This document shows positions 36,958-45,511 of a DNA stretch of 64,000 nucleotides, piece by piece; position 1 is the stretch's first letter, and every line of letters begins with the position of its first letter. The notes below the pieces were generated by a model, which saw nothing but the letters and a program-made list of their open reading frames with translations, was not told the DNA's origin and did no database searches. Origin of the DNA: Lactobacillus sp. ESL0791. GTDB lineage: Bacteria > Bacillota > Bacilli > Lactobacillales > Lactobacillaceae. A program made the translations under genes and the position numbers. The stretch covers positions 2,046,001-2,110,000 of the forward strand of contig NZ_JAQTHU010000001.1 of the NCBI RefSeq assembly GCF_029433255.1, given 5' to 3'.

Positions 36958-38523
36958 TTAAAAGTGGCCGTTTTCGCCTTCCAACTCGTTAATCACCTTT
37001 TGGGCAACAACAATATCTGACGGATACGGTGTATTAACCCCGCGAATCTTTTGGAAACTGTCGGCACCTTTTGCACAGATTAAGACAACATCATCCTTAG
37101 TTGCCATGCTGATGGCATCACGAATTGCCTTTTCCCGGTCCAACTCAATCGTTACATCACATTTGGAATGGTCGATTCCAGCATCAATTTCTTTGGCAAT
37201 ACTCAACGGATCTTCAAATCCGGGATCATCAGTTGTTAAGAAAGCCTTATCGGCATAGCCGCTCAAGCTTTCACTGAAGCCAGCCCGTCGTGATACCCCC
37301 TTATCGCCGGGAGAACCAACGACCACAATGATTTTGGGATCATTAAATTCGCGCCGCATAAAACTCATCAGCGCAACCATCGACGCCTTGTTGTGGGCAT
37401 AGTCAACAACAACAATGCCGTGCTCTTTGGTTTTTTCAGTCTGCATTCGGCCTGGAATTGTCACGTGGCGAATACCCTTGGCACACTCATCATGTTCCAT
37501 TCCCGCAAGACCGGCACCAATGATTGCGGCCGTTCCGTTTGACTCGTTAAAATCCCCAATCATCTGCAAGGTATAATCGCCATTAATTTTAACCTGACGC
37601 GCCTTATCGGTGGCACACAGCAGACTAAAGCGGGTTTCGGTCATGTCTGTTTCCTGCGCTGAATACTGAAAATCAACCGGCTGGGGCAAAGCAGGATTAG
37701 CATAGCCCTCTTCGGAAAACAGGTAGATGCTGTCCGGCTGCGTAGTTGTAGTGGCCGCCGCATAAACTTCGGCAAAGTGATCGGTTTGCGCATTAATAAT
37801 ACACTTGCGCGAATTGACCAGCAGCTGCAATTTGCAGTGCAGGTAATCGGCAAAGTTAGGATGCTCATTTGGCCCAATATGGTCGGGTGAAATATTCAGG
37901 AAAAAGCCCAAATCATACGTCAACCCAAAAACTCGGTTCTTCTTATAGGCCTGGCTGGAAACTTCCATCACCAGGTGAGTCATGCCATTGTCAACGGCCC
38001 GGCGCATATCACGGAATAAATCCAACGATTCCGGTGTTGTTAGACTGGATTTAAAATTATCCTCGGGTTTAGTCCCAACCACATCGTTAACCGAAGAAAT
38101 CAGCGCGGTTTTCCCGCCGTTAAGCCGGTCGAGCATTCCCTTTAAAAAATATGCCGTCGTCGTTTTGCCCTTGGTTCCAGTGATTGCAACCACAAACAGA
38201 TCATCCTGCGGAAAACGGAAAAAAGCCGCCGACAACAAAGCCATCGCCTTAGAAACGTTGCGCACAATTAACGCGTGCATGCCCTTGCCCTCAGGATAGG
38301 GCTGCTCGGCCACGTAGCAGGTTGCTCCATTATCTTTGGCCATTGATAGATATGTCGGCCGAAAGCCCGCACCCTTACAGAAAAAGAGGGTATTAGTCTG
38401 GATGTCGCGCGAATCATACGAGACGTATTCCATCTTGGTCGCGAGTGCATCCTGAACCGCACTTGACTTAAGCAAGTGGTGCTCTTTTAAAATTAAAATA
38501 CAGGTATTTAAAGAAATACTCAT
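36958..38523 (-). CDS. murE: UDP-MurNAc-tripeptide synthetase, MurE
   Basis: A 521-residue Mur ligase. The ATP loop ITGTKGKTTT lies at 114-123, and the C-terminal domain has TTDDPGFEDP in place of the DNPR that marks diaminopimelate enzymes, in line with addition of L-Lys as in lactobacilli. It joins the third amino acid to UDP-MurNAc-L-Ala-D-Glu in the cytoplasm. An extended -10 (TGGTATAAT, 38572-38564) lies before it and AAGGAG precedes the ATG. The racemase gene follows at once, and a two-component system lies upstream in the same direction. Confidence 0.92.
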   Translation of the reverse strand: MSISLNTCILILKEHHLLKSSAVQDALATKMEYVSYDSRDIQTNTLFFCKGAGFRPTYLSMAKDNGATCYVAEQPYPEGKGMHALIVRNVSKAMALLSAAFFRFPQDDLFVVAITGTKGKTTTAYFLKGMLDRLNGGKTALISSVNDVVGTKPEDNFKSSLTTPESLDLFRDMRRAVDNGMTHLVMEVSSQAYKKNRVFGLTYDLGFFLNISPDHIGPNEHPNFADYLHCKLQLLVNSRKCIINAQTDHFAEVYAAATTTTQPDSIYLFSEEGYANPALPQPVDFQYSAQETDMTETRFSLLCATDKARQVKINGDYTLQMIGDFNESNGTAAIIGAGLAGMEHDECAKGIRHVTIPGRMQTEKTKEHGIVVVDYAHNKASMVALMSFMRREFNDPKIIVVVGSPGDKGVSRRAGFSESLSGYADKAFLTTDDPGFEDPLSIAKEIDAGIDHSKCDVTIELDREKAIRDAISMATKDDVVLICAKGADSFQKIRGVNTPYPSDIVVAQKVINELEGENGHF

Positions 38524-38563
38524 GCTGCTATACTCCTTGAATAGACTTTATCATTCTGTCAAA

Positions 38564-38572
38564 ATTATACCA
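38564..38572 (-). promoter_or_regulatory. Extended -10 promoter of murE
   Basis: TGGTATAAT is a full extended -10 element about 40 bases before the ATG, so murE can be transcribed separately from the two-component genes. No good -35 is present, as is usual for extended -10 promoters. Confidence 0.6.
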
Positions 38573-38575
38573 CAG

Positions 38576-39730
38576 CTAAGCCGTATTTTTTGCCTTGCTT
38601 GAGCCCAGCGGCAAAGTTATGATGAAGCGCGTCCAACTATCATCGGATTCACAGCGAATTTGGCCGTGATGCAAATCGACAATACTTTTGGTGATCGCTA
38701 AGCCCAGGCCGGTACCGCCGGTTTTAGTATTGCGTGAGGTTTCCACGCGGTAAAAGCGGTCAAAGATCTTCTTCAGCGAATCTGCCGGAATCTTCGCACC
38801 ATTATTTTCCACGCGCAACTCTACCTGCGACTTGTTAACTAGATTAGCAATCAGGTTGATCTGGGTTGCACCGCTGCCATATTTCAAGGCATTGGTGATT
38901 AAATTGTTATAAACACGCACCAATTTTTCCGGATCGGCCTGGATTGTCAGATCTTTTGGCCGCACTTCAATGTTAAAACCAATCTGCTTTTTTTCGGCCT
39001 CTAATTCAAACCCGGCTTCCACTTGTTCCAGCATTGAATAGAGGTGCAGCGGCGCCAAATTAAGTTTGGTTGTTGTCGATTGCAAGGTGGTGTATTCCAG
39101 CAGATCGTGCGCCAAAGACTTCATTTGCTCTGCCTTGCTGTATGCAATGTCAATGTATTTTTGCTGGTCTGCGAGGTCGCTAATCCCCGACTTAAGTAGG
39201 CCAAGATAGCCAATGATCGATGTCAGCGGCGTGCGGATATCGTGCGAAACGTTGCTGATCAGCTCATCTTTCGACTTTTCAATCGCTTTTTCCTCGTTCA
39301 TTGCGGTGACCGTACTATCCACCAGAGAATTAATCGAATCGATCACTTTTTGCAGGTCTGTTTTCACCTTAAAAGAAATGGTGTGATCAAAGTGACCATT
39401 AGCGATATAGTGCAGCTCGGAAATAACGTGGCGCAGCTGCATTTGGTGGTAGCGACGAATCAGGCGCCAGTATAAAACCAGCAGGTCCCCCACGGCCATA
39501 ATGCCGATAAAAATATTATGCCACGACCATAAATGATGCCCGCCGGCAAAGGTGATCGTCTTTTTTAGGAAAAAAATCCCGTTAACCAGGTTTTTATTTT
39601 GCAAAACGGTCAAATAAATCAGAATGACAACCGACAAGTCCAGCAGAAGCAGCAAAACAATGGTAATGACTGCTTCGGCAAAAAGCTCGCTTTTCTCGGC
39701 CGCAGTTAGCTTCACACGCTGTTTTGCCAT
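38576..39730 (-). CDS. Sensor histidine kinase
   Basis: A 384-residue membrane kinase: two membrane segments (about 18-42 and 72-90) around a short extracellular loop, then a HAMP-like linker. The HisKA motif NVSHDIRTPLTS places the phosphorylated His at 163, followed by the N box (NNLITNALKYG) and G box (GTGLGLAITK). The small outer loop suggests sensing of membrane or wall state rather than of a soluble ligand. It starts 3 bases after the response regulator stop. It resembles VanS/CroS-like kinases in overall plan, but this is not enough to name it. Confidence 0.92.
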   Translation of the reverse strand: MAKQRVKLTAAEKSELFAEAVITIVLLLLLDLSVVILIYLTVLQNKNLVNGIFFLKKTITFAGGHHLWSWHNIFIGIMAVGDLLVLYWRLIRRYHQMQLRHVISELHYIANGHFDHTISFKVKTDLQKVIDSINSLVDSTVTAMNEEKAIEKSKDELISNVSHDIRTPLTSIIGYLGLLKSGISDLADQQKYIDIAYSKAEQMKSLAHDLLEYTTLQSTTTKLNLAPLHLYSMLEQVEAGFELEAEKKQIGFNIEVRPKDLTIQADPEKLVRVYNNLITNALKYGSGATQINLIANLVNKSQVELRVENNGAKIPADSLKKIFDRFYRVETSRNTKTGGTGLGLAITKSIVDLHHGQIRCESDDSWTRFIITLPLGSSKAKNTA

Positions 39731-39733
39731 TAA

Positions 39734-40420
39734 TTAGGCCTCAACTTTATAGCCAACGCCCCAAACGGTTTGAATAACATCCTCGCCGCCGGTGGCCTTT
39801 TGAATCTTGTCGCGCAAATGAGAGACGTGAACCATGACGGTTTTGGCCGATACAACCGATTCCTGCTGCCAAACACGCTCAAAAATTTCATCGGCTGAAA
39901 AGACCCGGTTCGGATGGCTCGCAAGCAGGTACAAAATACCAAATTCAAGGGCGGTTAACTGAATATCTTTGCCGTCGATCGTTTTAACCTCATGCGAATC
40001 CCGATTAATAATCAGCGGCCCCACTTCCAGCACATCCGGTTTTTCATCCTTTACCTGCTTTTGGCTGCGCCGCAGAAGCGAGCGCACACGTGCCATCACT
40101 TCCAGCGGGTTGAACGGCTTAGAAACATAATCATCGGCACCGGTAATCAGGCCCTGAATTTTGTCCATGTCACCGGTTTTGGCCGACACAATAATAATCG
40201 GAATGTCTGAATCCTTCCTGACTTCCTTAATCACATCAATCCCGCTCATGTTGGGCATCATGACATCCAAAATCATCAGCGCAATGTCCGGCGTGGTGGT
40301 CAGCTTAGTGATGGCCTCCTTGCCGCTGTAAGCCGTGACTGCTTCGTAACCTTCATTTTTAAGGTAAATACTGAGCAACTCTACTATTTCTTTATCATCA
40401 TCAACAACTAAGATTTTCAT
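39734..40420 (-). CDS. OmpR-family response regulator
   Basis: A 228-residue regulator: receiver domain with acidic pocket (VDDD, 6-9), phosphorylated Asp 52 (LDVMMPNMSG) and the conserved Lys in VSKPFNP, then a winged-helix DNA-binding domain (VHVSHLRDKI, VWGVGYKVE). It forms a pair with the downstream kinase. Its targets are unknown; the murE and racemase genes directly downstream are natural candidates. The ATG has GAGGGA upstream. Confidence 0.93.
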   Translation of the reverse strand: MKILVVDDDKEIVELLSIYLKNEGYEAVTAYSGKEAITKLTTTPDIALMILDVMMPNMSGIDVIKEVRKDSDIPIIIVSAKTGDMDKIQGLITGADDYVSKPFNPLEVMARVRSLLRRSQKQVKDEKPDVLEVGPLIINRDSHEVKTIDGKDIQLTALEFGILYLLASHPNRVFSADEIFERVWQQESVVSAKTVMVHVSHLRDKIQKATGGEDVIQTVWGVGYKVEA

Positions 40421-40597
40421 AGAGAAAATCCCTCTCTTTCATGGGTTCTTAGTAAATTTCGTGCGGACCAAAAATTAGCCTTAATACTTACATTTTAACC
40501 ATTTTTACAAAAATAAACTATAAAGTACGACTCTTTATTAAAAAAAGTCATACTTCAACCGCTTTCAATATGCAAAATTAAGCAATTGAAATTGTAG

Positions 40598-40639
40598 CAA
40601 AAAGGACTGGCGCTGATTAACTTTCAGAAGCCAGTCCTT
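40598..40639 (-). terminator. Terminator of the flavoprotein reductase gene
   Basis: AAGGACTGGC (40602-40611) pairs perfectly with GCCAGTCCTT (40630-40639), and T residues follow on the minus strand. It lies about 40 bases past the stop. The rest of the 40421-40679 gap is AT-rich promoter DNA of the response regulator gene. Confidence 0.85.
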
Positions 40640-40679
40640 AGCCAAACATTAATTGGGGACTTTAATTATTTAGATATTA

Positions 40680-42449
40680 TTACTTGCTTTTGGAAATGGC
40701 ATCTTGGACTGCTTCTTTAAGTGCACGACTAGTAGCAGTAGCTCCACTTACAGCATCAACATCCGTTGTATTATTAGCAACCATTTCCTTTGGCAGAGTT
40801 TCAAGGGCAGCTAAGCCAATATCCTCACTCTCATGACTTTGAACTATTTTAATTTTCTTGATTGTATCATTATCATATGTTACTTTTACAATTATTTTCC
40901 CACCAATACCGTTACTAGACTCACCAAGATACTGGTGATCCAATAAAGGCACCTTTTTTACTTGTTCCTCGTTAATTAAATCATTAATATTTTGATAATT
41001 ATCATCATCCGCATGTAATTGGATTGCATCTGTCGCAGCAGCATTTTCGCCCGCAATCTTACCAAAAATAAGACATTCAGCTAAGTTGCCTGCACCTTGA
41101 TACAAATTAGCGGTTATGCCACCTAATTCCCCAGCACCAAATAAATGTTCAATAGGCTGATTATCCTGGCCAATAATTTCCGCTTTGCCATTTCTTTGAG
41201 GTCCACCTTGTGTATTTAAAACTGTGTTCACCATTCTAACAGCATAATATGGTCCCCGATCTAGTTGCCGCATAGTTTCAGGTGCGCGGCCAAATTGATA
41301 GTCTATACCTAATTTAGCAAATTTATTATAAGTCTTAACCGTTTGATTCAATTTTTTATTTGATAAAGTCAGTTTTTGGGCTAATTCAGAAATACTATCA
41401 GCTTTTATCAGCAATTTATCTAAATCAACACCTTTAAAAGGATGTTTTTTAAATTCTTCATATTGCGTTTGATCAAAAATCATATATGGTTTCACACTTA
41501 ATGGCGCATGACGCCAGGTTCCATGACTATAGATGTGTCCATGCCGCGCATGTTCAGCCTCATTAAAGTAACGTGTACCATCATCGCCAACAACGACAAC
41601 CCCACCGTCATTAGGACCTGCTTCCCAATAAATTTGTCTACTTCTCTTAGCATTAGGTATTGCAAAATATAGGCCATGCATCATACTGTAAGATTCATAA
41701 TTATTCATATGCCACATTTTTGCTCCGGCTCTTTGTGCAATGAAAATTCCATCACCACGATTATACAAAGAGCCCATTGGTGACAAATATGCTTCACCTA
41801 GGTAGCTTTGAATCATTTCCTTATTATTTTCAAATCCACCCATGGCTAATACAACACCATTTCGCGCACCAACCCTAATAATTGCATTATCTCTTTTAAT
41901 TTCAACACCCAAAACTCTCTGGTCAGTATCCTGAATAAGTTCTTGTGCTCGTGAATTTAACCAAACATCAATATTATCTCTTCTATCAATAACCTTTTGC
42001 CGCAGAACTTTCCATAAAGCAGCATCAAATGCACCGCTATGTACAGTGAGCGCATTATTCACTTCATGACCTGGGAATTCTGGATATTCAACAACCTGAC
42101 TTTTCAATTTTGGATCTGTTGGACTAACTGGCTCTATCCCTAAATATTTTCTGAAATAATCTTCATTATTAACCAGGCCAGCAACGTAGGTTTTTTTAAC
42201 GTCTTCTGACAATGTCATTGGATAAGTTAAACAGTTATAATATGTCATCATTTTGTCATAATCACTAACCGCATTAACGCCTTGTCCAGCATATCTTGTG
42301 TTTCCACCTTCATGACCAAACGGTGCAACATCTACTAATAAAACATGTTTATTTTTGTCAGCCGCAAATCTGGCAGCGGTTGCCCCAGCTCCACCAAAAC
42401 CTAATACAACAACATCATAAACGGCCTGCCATTTTAAAGAATCTACCAT
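40680..42449 (-). CDS. FAD/FMN flavoprotein reductase (fumarate reductase-like, substrate not fumarate)
   Basis: A 589-residue protein. The ATG at 42449 has CAGGAG nine bases upstream; the frame extends to a TTG with no site. FAD-binding GFGGAGA lies at 17-23 and a C-terminal FMN-binding domain ends in DAVSGATAT (565-573), the motif for covalent FMN attachment by ApbE. There is no signal peptide, so it is cytoplasmic. An Arg (NEAEHARHG, about 305) occurs where the active-site Arg of fumarate reductases is found. The two His that bind dicarboxylates there are replaced (NNYESY, and NTQGGPQRN in the HHTMGG region). The substrate may be an enoate or phenolic compound. It is divergent from a LysR regulator, as in known hydroxycinnamate and vinylphenol reductase loci. 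Confidence 0.85.
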   Translation of the reverse strand: MVDSLKWQAVYDVVVLGFGGAGATAARFAADKNKHVLLVDVAPFGHEGGNTRYAGQGVNAVSDYDKMMTYYNCLTYPMTLSEDVKKTYVAGLVNNEDYFRKYLGIEPVSPTDPKLKSQVVEYPEFPGHEVNNALTVHSGAFDAALWKVLRQKVIDRRDNIDVWLNSRAQELIQDTDQRVLGVEIKRDNAIIRVGARNGVVLAMGGFENNKEMIQSYLGEAYLSPMGSLYNRGDGIFIAQRAGAKMWHMNNYESYSMMHGLYFAIPNAKRSRQIYWEAGPNDGGVVVVGDDGTRYFNEAEHARHGHIYSHGTWRHAPLSVKPYMIFDQTQYEEFKKHPFKGVDLDKLLIKADSISELAQKLTLSNKKLNQTVKTYNKFAKLGIDYQFGRAPETMRQLDRGPYYAVRMVNTVLNTQGGPQRNGKAEIIGQDNQPIEHLFGAGELGGITANLYQGAGNLAECLIFGKIAGENAAATDAIQLHADDDNYQNINDLINEEQVKKVPLLDHQYLGESSNGIGGKIIVKVTYDNDTIKKIKIVQSHESEDIGLAALETLPKEMVANNTTDVDAVSGATATSRALKEAVQDAISKSK

Positions 42450-42485
42450 TTGCTTTTTCTCCTGTATCAATTAGTTATCTATTTT

Positions 42486-42514
42486 TATATAATTTATTAT
42501 GTTACAATGCTCAA
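42486..42514 (-). promoter_or_regulatory. Promoter of the flavoprotein reductase gene
   Basis: TTGAGC (42514-42509), a 17-base spacer, and TATATA (42491-42486) form a recognisable sigma-70 promoter about 37 bases before the ATG. The region lies between the reductase and its divergent LysR gene. Confidence 0.5.
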
Positions 42515-42575
42515 TAGTTAGCAAATTACTGTTTCAACAAAAGTTATAATAGTTTACTTATTGAAAGGAGAAGCA

Positions 42576-43502
42576 ATGTCCAAAATCGAAACTTTAGCTG
42601 ATATTCTAGTTGAATGTCAATACTGCTCAACCATTACTCAAGTCGCCCAAAAATTATATGTCAGCCAACCGTATGTCAGTCAAATCTTGCAGTCTACTGA
42701 AAGTAAATATAATGTAACTTTAGTAGCAAGAAGCAAAAATCCCATTCAGTTAACTCCTGCAGGAAGTCATATGCTTAAGCATCTTACACGATTAATCAAC
42801 GAAAAAAATTTACTGAACGATGAAATGTCCTGGTATGCCAAGAATCGCAATAACATTACATCGATTACCTTTAATCAGCCATTAGCAACACTGATGGGGG
42901 CAGAAATATTCACTAAGCTTAGAGCCGAATTTCCAAATACTATATTTTATAATAATGAGCAGACCACTTATGTGGCTCTTCGTTCACTTTTAGAAGACAA
43001 AACAGATATTTTTATTGGGTCAGCTCTTACTAATAAGGAAATAATAACCTTACCAATTACCAAAAATGAGTCGCCATTAATTTTAATTCCTAAAGCAAAT
43101 TCACTTTATTCCAAGGTTTCATCAAATATTGATCTGAATAAAAATTTAAGTTTATTCGAAAATTGCAATTTTATAGGGCTTTCTGGAAGATCTTATTTTC
43201 AAGATATCATCAACCAATTATTTACTGATAACAATATTCATATAAATACAACAATTTTTGTGCCGAATACCATTGCTGCCACTCTTACCGCATTGCACGG
43301 TTCAGAAATTGCCATTACTCTGCCTTTTGTTTTACCGCGTTTGCAGATTCCCCAAAGTAAGTACAAATTAATTCCTATTCCGCAAAATTTGTTTAATGCC
43401 AGCTTTGGAATTTCATATCGACGAAATTGTAATTCAACAATCAAAAGCATAGTTAACACTCTTAAAAATCTGATTATCAAATTCTATAATCAAAAAGATT
43501 AG
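42576..43502 (+). CDS. LysR-family transcriptional regulator
   Basis: A 308-residue regulator. The start is ATG 42576 with AAAGGAG upstream; a TTG further up is less likely. The N-terminal winged helix-turn-helix (ITQVAQKLYVSQPYVSQIL, residues about 24-42, then LTPAG) is followed by the usual two-part ligand-binding domain. It probably controls the divergent reductase gene in response to that enzyme's substrate. Its A+T-rich codon use is a little stronger than that of its neighbours by eye, but I have not measured it. Confidence 0.88.
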   Translation: MSKIETLADILVECQYCSTITQVAQKLYVSQPYVSQILQSTESKYNVTLVARSKNPIQLTPAGSHMLKHLTRLINEKNLLNDEMSWYAKNRNNITSITFNQPLATLMGAEIFTKLRAEFPNTIFYNNEQTTYVALRSLLEDKTDIFIGSALTNKEIITLPITKNESPLILIPKANSLYSKVSSNIDLNKNLSLFENCNFIGLSGRSYFQDIINQLFTDNNIHINTTIFVPNTIAATLTALHGSEIAITLPFVLPRLQIPQSKYKLIPIPQNLFNASFGISYRRNCNSTIKSIVNTLKNLIIKFYNQKD

Positions 43503-43532
43503 GAAAGGGCAACAAAACATTTTAAATAAAAA

Positions 43533-43571
43533 AGCAGGTAGAAGTGATATGCTTCTATCTGCTCTTGTTTT
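43533..43571 (+). terminator. Terminator between the LysR gene and the exporter pair
   Basis: AGCAGGTAGAAG (43533-43544) pairs with CTTCTATCTGCT (43552-43563) with one G-T, followed by CTTGTTTT. It serves the LysR gene and probably also the convergent exporter gene. Confidence 0.75.
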
Positions 43572-43638
43572 GGTCGGTATTAATTTAATAAGAAAAACTA
43601 TATTAATATAAAAATACTACAGTAATTAACCGAGCAAT

Positions 43639-45501
43639 TTATTGAATTTCTTTCTTCCCGGTATAAAGCTCGTAATAGTAGCCCTTCTTGGCCAGCAATT
43701 GGTCATGGTTACCCGCTTCGATAATGTGACCGTGATCAAGCACCAAAATCAAATCGGCATTGACAATCGTTGACAGACGGTGGGCAATCACAAAACTTGT
43801 CCGACCGGCCAGCAGGTTGTCCATCCCGGCCTGAACCATTTTTTCGGTTTGGGTATCGATGCTGGAAGTTGCTTCATCCAAAATCATGACCGGCTCATCG
43901 GCAATCATTGCCCGTGCAATACTGAGCAGCTGCATCTGTCCCTGTGACAGGTCGCCGCCTTCACCATCGATAATTGTCTCATAACCATCATCAAGCTGGT
44001 GAATAAATTCATCGGCGTGGGCCAAGCGCGCTGCCTGGTAAACATCGTCATCACTTGCCTCAGGATTACCAAAGCGAATATTATCCATAATCGTCCCGGT
44101 AAACATGTGCGTATCCTGCAAAACAATCGACAAAGACTGGCGCAGGTCATCTTTTTTAATGCGGCTAATCGGAATACCATCGTAGGTGATCTTTCCCGAA
44201 TCAATTTCGTAGAAGCGGTTGATCATGTTGGAAATGGTCGTCTTACCGGCACCAGTTTCACCAACCAGCGCCACCTTCATTCCCGGTTTAGCATCAAGCG
44301 AAATATGGTGCAAAATCTGCTTATGGTGATCATAGCTGAAGTTAACATGATCAAACACAATGTGACCCTTAACTGTAACTTTTTTGACCGAACCGTCTTT
44401 TTGCGGAACATTCCAGTTCCAAGTTCCCTTGACATTTTGGTCCTTGGAAATCGTTACGTCGCCGTTATCAATCTCGACCGGTTGGTCTTCCAAATCAAAG
44501 ATTCGTTTCGCACCGGCTAAAGCCATTACAATCGAGTTCAACTGCTGCGAAATTTGGGCAATCGGCATTGCAAACTGCTTCGACAGCTGCAAAAAGGCGC
44601 CGATAACTCCTAGCGATAGTGGGGCCCAGCGGTTAATGGCTGCTGCACCGCCGATGACTGCAATCAATACGTATAACAGATTCCCCATATTGCCCATAAT
44701 CGGGAACAAAATTGTGGAATACATGTGAGCATTGCCGGAAACGACACGCAACGACTCATTGTACTTATCAAAATCAGCTTCAACATCTGGTTCATGACTG
44801 AAGACCTTAATGACTTTCAGGCCATTAAGCATTTCTTCGTTATAACCGTTAACCTGACCAATTTCCTTTTGCTGTAATTGGAAGTAGTGGCTGGACTTAA
44901 CGGTTAAAACCTTAACAATTCCCAGTGACAGGGCAAAGACAATTAATGAAAAAATTGTCAGCTGCCAAGACAGGCTAAGCATTGCCGCCATTACAAAGAC
45001 AATGTTTAACAGCGAGTTCATGAACTGCGGAATTGACTGGGAAATCATCTGCATCAACGTGTCGATATCGTTGGTGTAACGGCTCATGATATCGCCGTAA
45101 TCATTTTGGTCAAAGTACGAAATCGGCAGACTTTCCATGTGAATAAACATTTCATTTCTGACACGATACTGCACTTTTTGCGCCAGGACACTCATTAAAA
45201 CAGAAAACAAATAATTAGAGATAAAGCCAATCGCATAAACGCCAAACATTATCTCAAGTGCACCAAGAAGCGGGCCAAAATTCGGGTGGGCTTCCTTAGT
45301 TAACGGTGTAATGTAGTTATTAATCAGTTTTTCAATAAAAAGCGAGCCAGCAACACTGGCACCGGCTGCCAAAACAACCGAAATCATTGAAACAATCAGC
45401 ATCCACGGGCTGGTACTAACAATCAGCTTCAGCAAACGCCACAAGGTTGGGACGTGCTTACCTTTCATGTTTACTTTTTTATTTTCTACTGCGTTATCCA
45501 A
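43639..45501 (-). CDS. Heterodimeric ABC exporter, canonical-site subunit (LmrD-like)
   Basis: A 620-residue exporter with six N-terminal membrane segments and an ATPase: Walker A GETGAGKTT, a signature altered to LSQGQMQL, and Walker B with the catalytic Glu kept (VMILDEATSS). Together with the 574-residue partner this gives one active and one degenerate ATP site, as in LmrCD and BmrCD. The start is most likely TTG 45501, which has AGGTGAG six bases upstream; the next ATG (45468) has none. It begins 10 bases after the partner stop. Substrates are probably amphiphilic drugs or bile salts, inferred from the family. Confidence 0.88.
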   Translation of the reverse strand: MDNAVENKKVNMKGKHVPTLWRLLKLIVSTSPWMLIVSMISVVLAAGASVAGSLFIEKLINNYITPLTKEAHPNFGPLLGALEIMFGVYAIGFISNYLFSVLMSVLAQKVQYRVRNEMFIHMESLPISYFDQNDYGDIMSRYTNDIDTLMQMISQSIPQFMNSLLNIVFVMAAMLSLSWQLTIFSLIVFALSLGIVKVLTVKSSHYFQLQQKEIGQVNGYNEEMLNGLKVIKVFSHEPDVEADFDKYNESLRVVSGNAHMYSTILFPIMGNMGNLLYVLIAVIGGAAAINRWAPLSLGVIGAFLQLSKQFAMPIAQISQQLNSIVMALAGAKRIFDLEDQPVEIDNGDVTISKDQNVKGTWNWNVPQKDGSVKKVTVKGHIVFDHVNFSYDHHKQILHHISLDAKPGMKVALVGETGAGKTTISNMINRFYEIDSGKITYDGIPISRIKKDDLRQSLSIVLQDTHMFTGTIMDNIRFGNPEASDDDVYQAARLAHADEFIHQLDDGYETIIDGEGGDLSQGQMQLLSIARAMIADEPVMILDEATSSIDTQTEKMVQAGMDNLLAGRTSFVIAHRLSTIVNADLILVLDHGHIIEAGNHDQLLAKKGYYYELYTGKKEIQ

Positions 45502-45511
45502 AATTGCTCAC

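Noticed and set aside
40554..40568. cre-like TTCAACCGCTTTCAA upstream of the response regulator
   Set aside because: It lies about 135 bases from the ATG and matches the consensus poorly in one arm; I could not tie it to a promoter.
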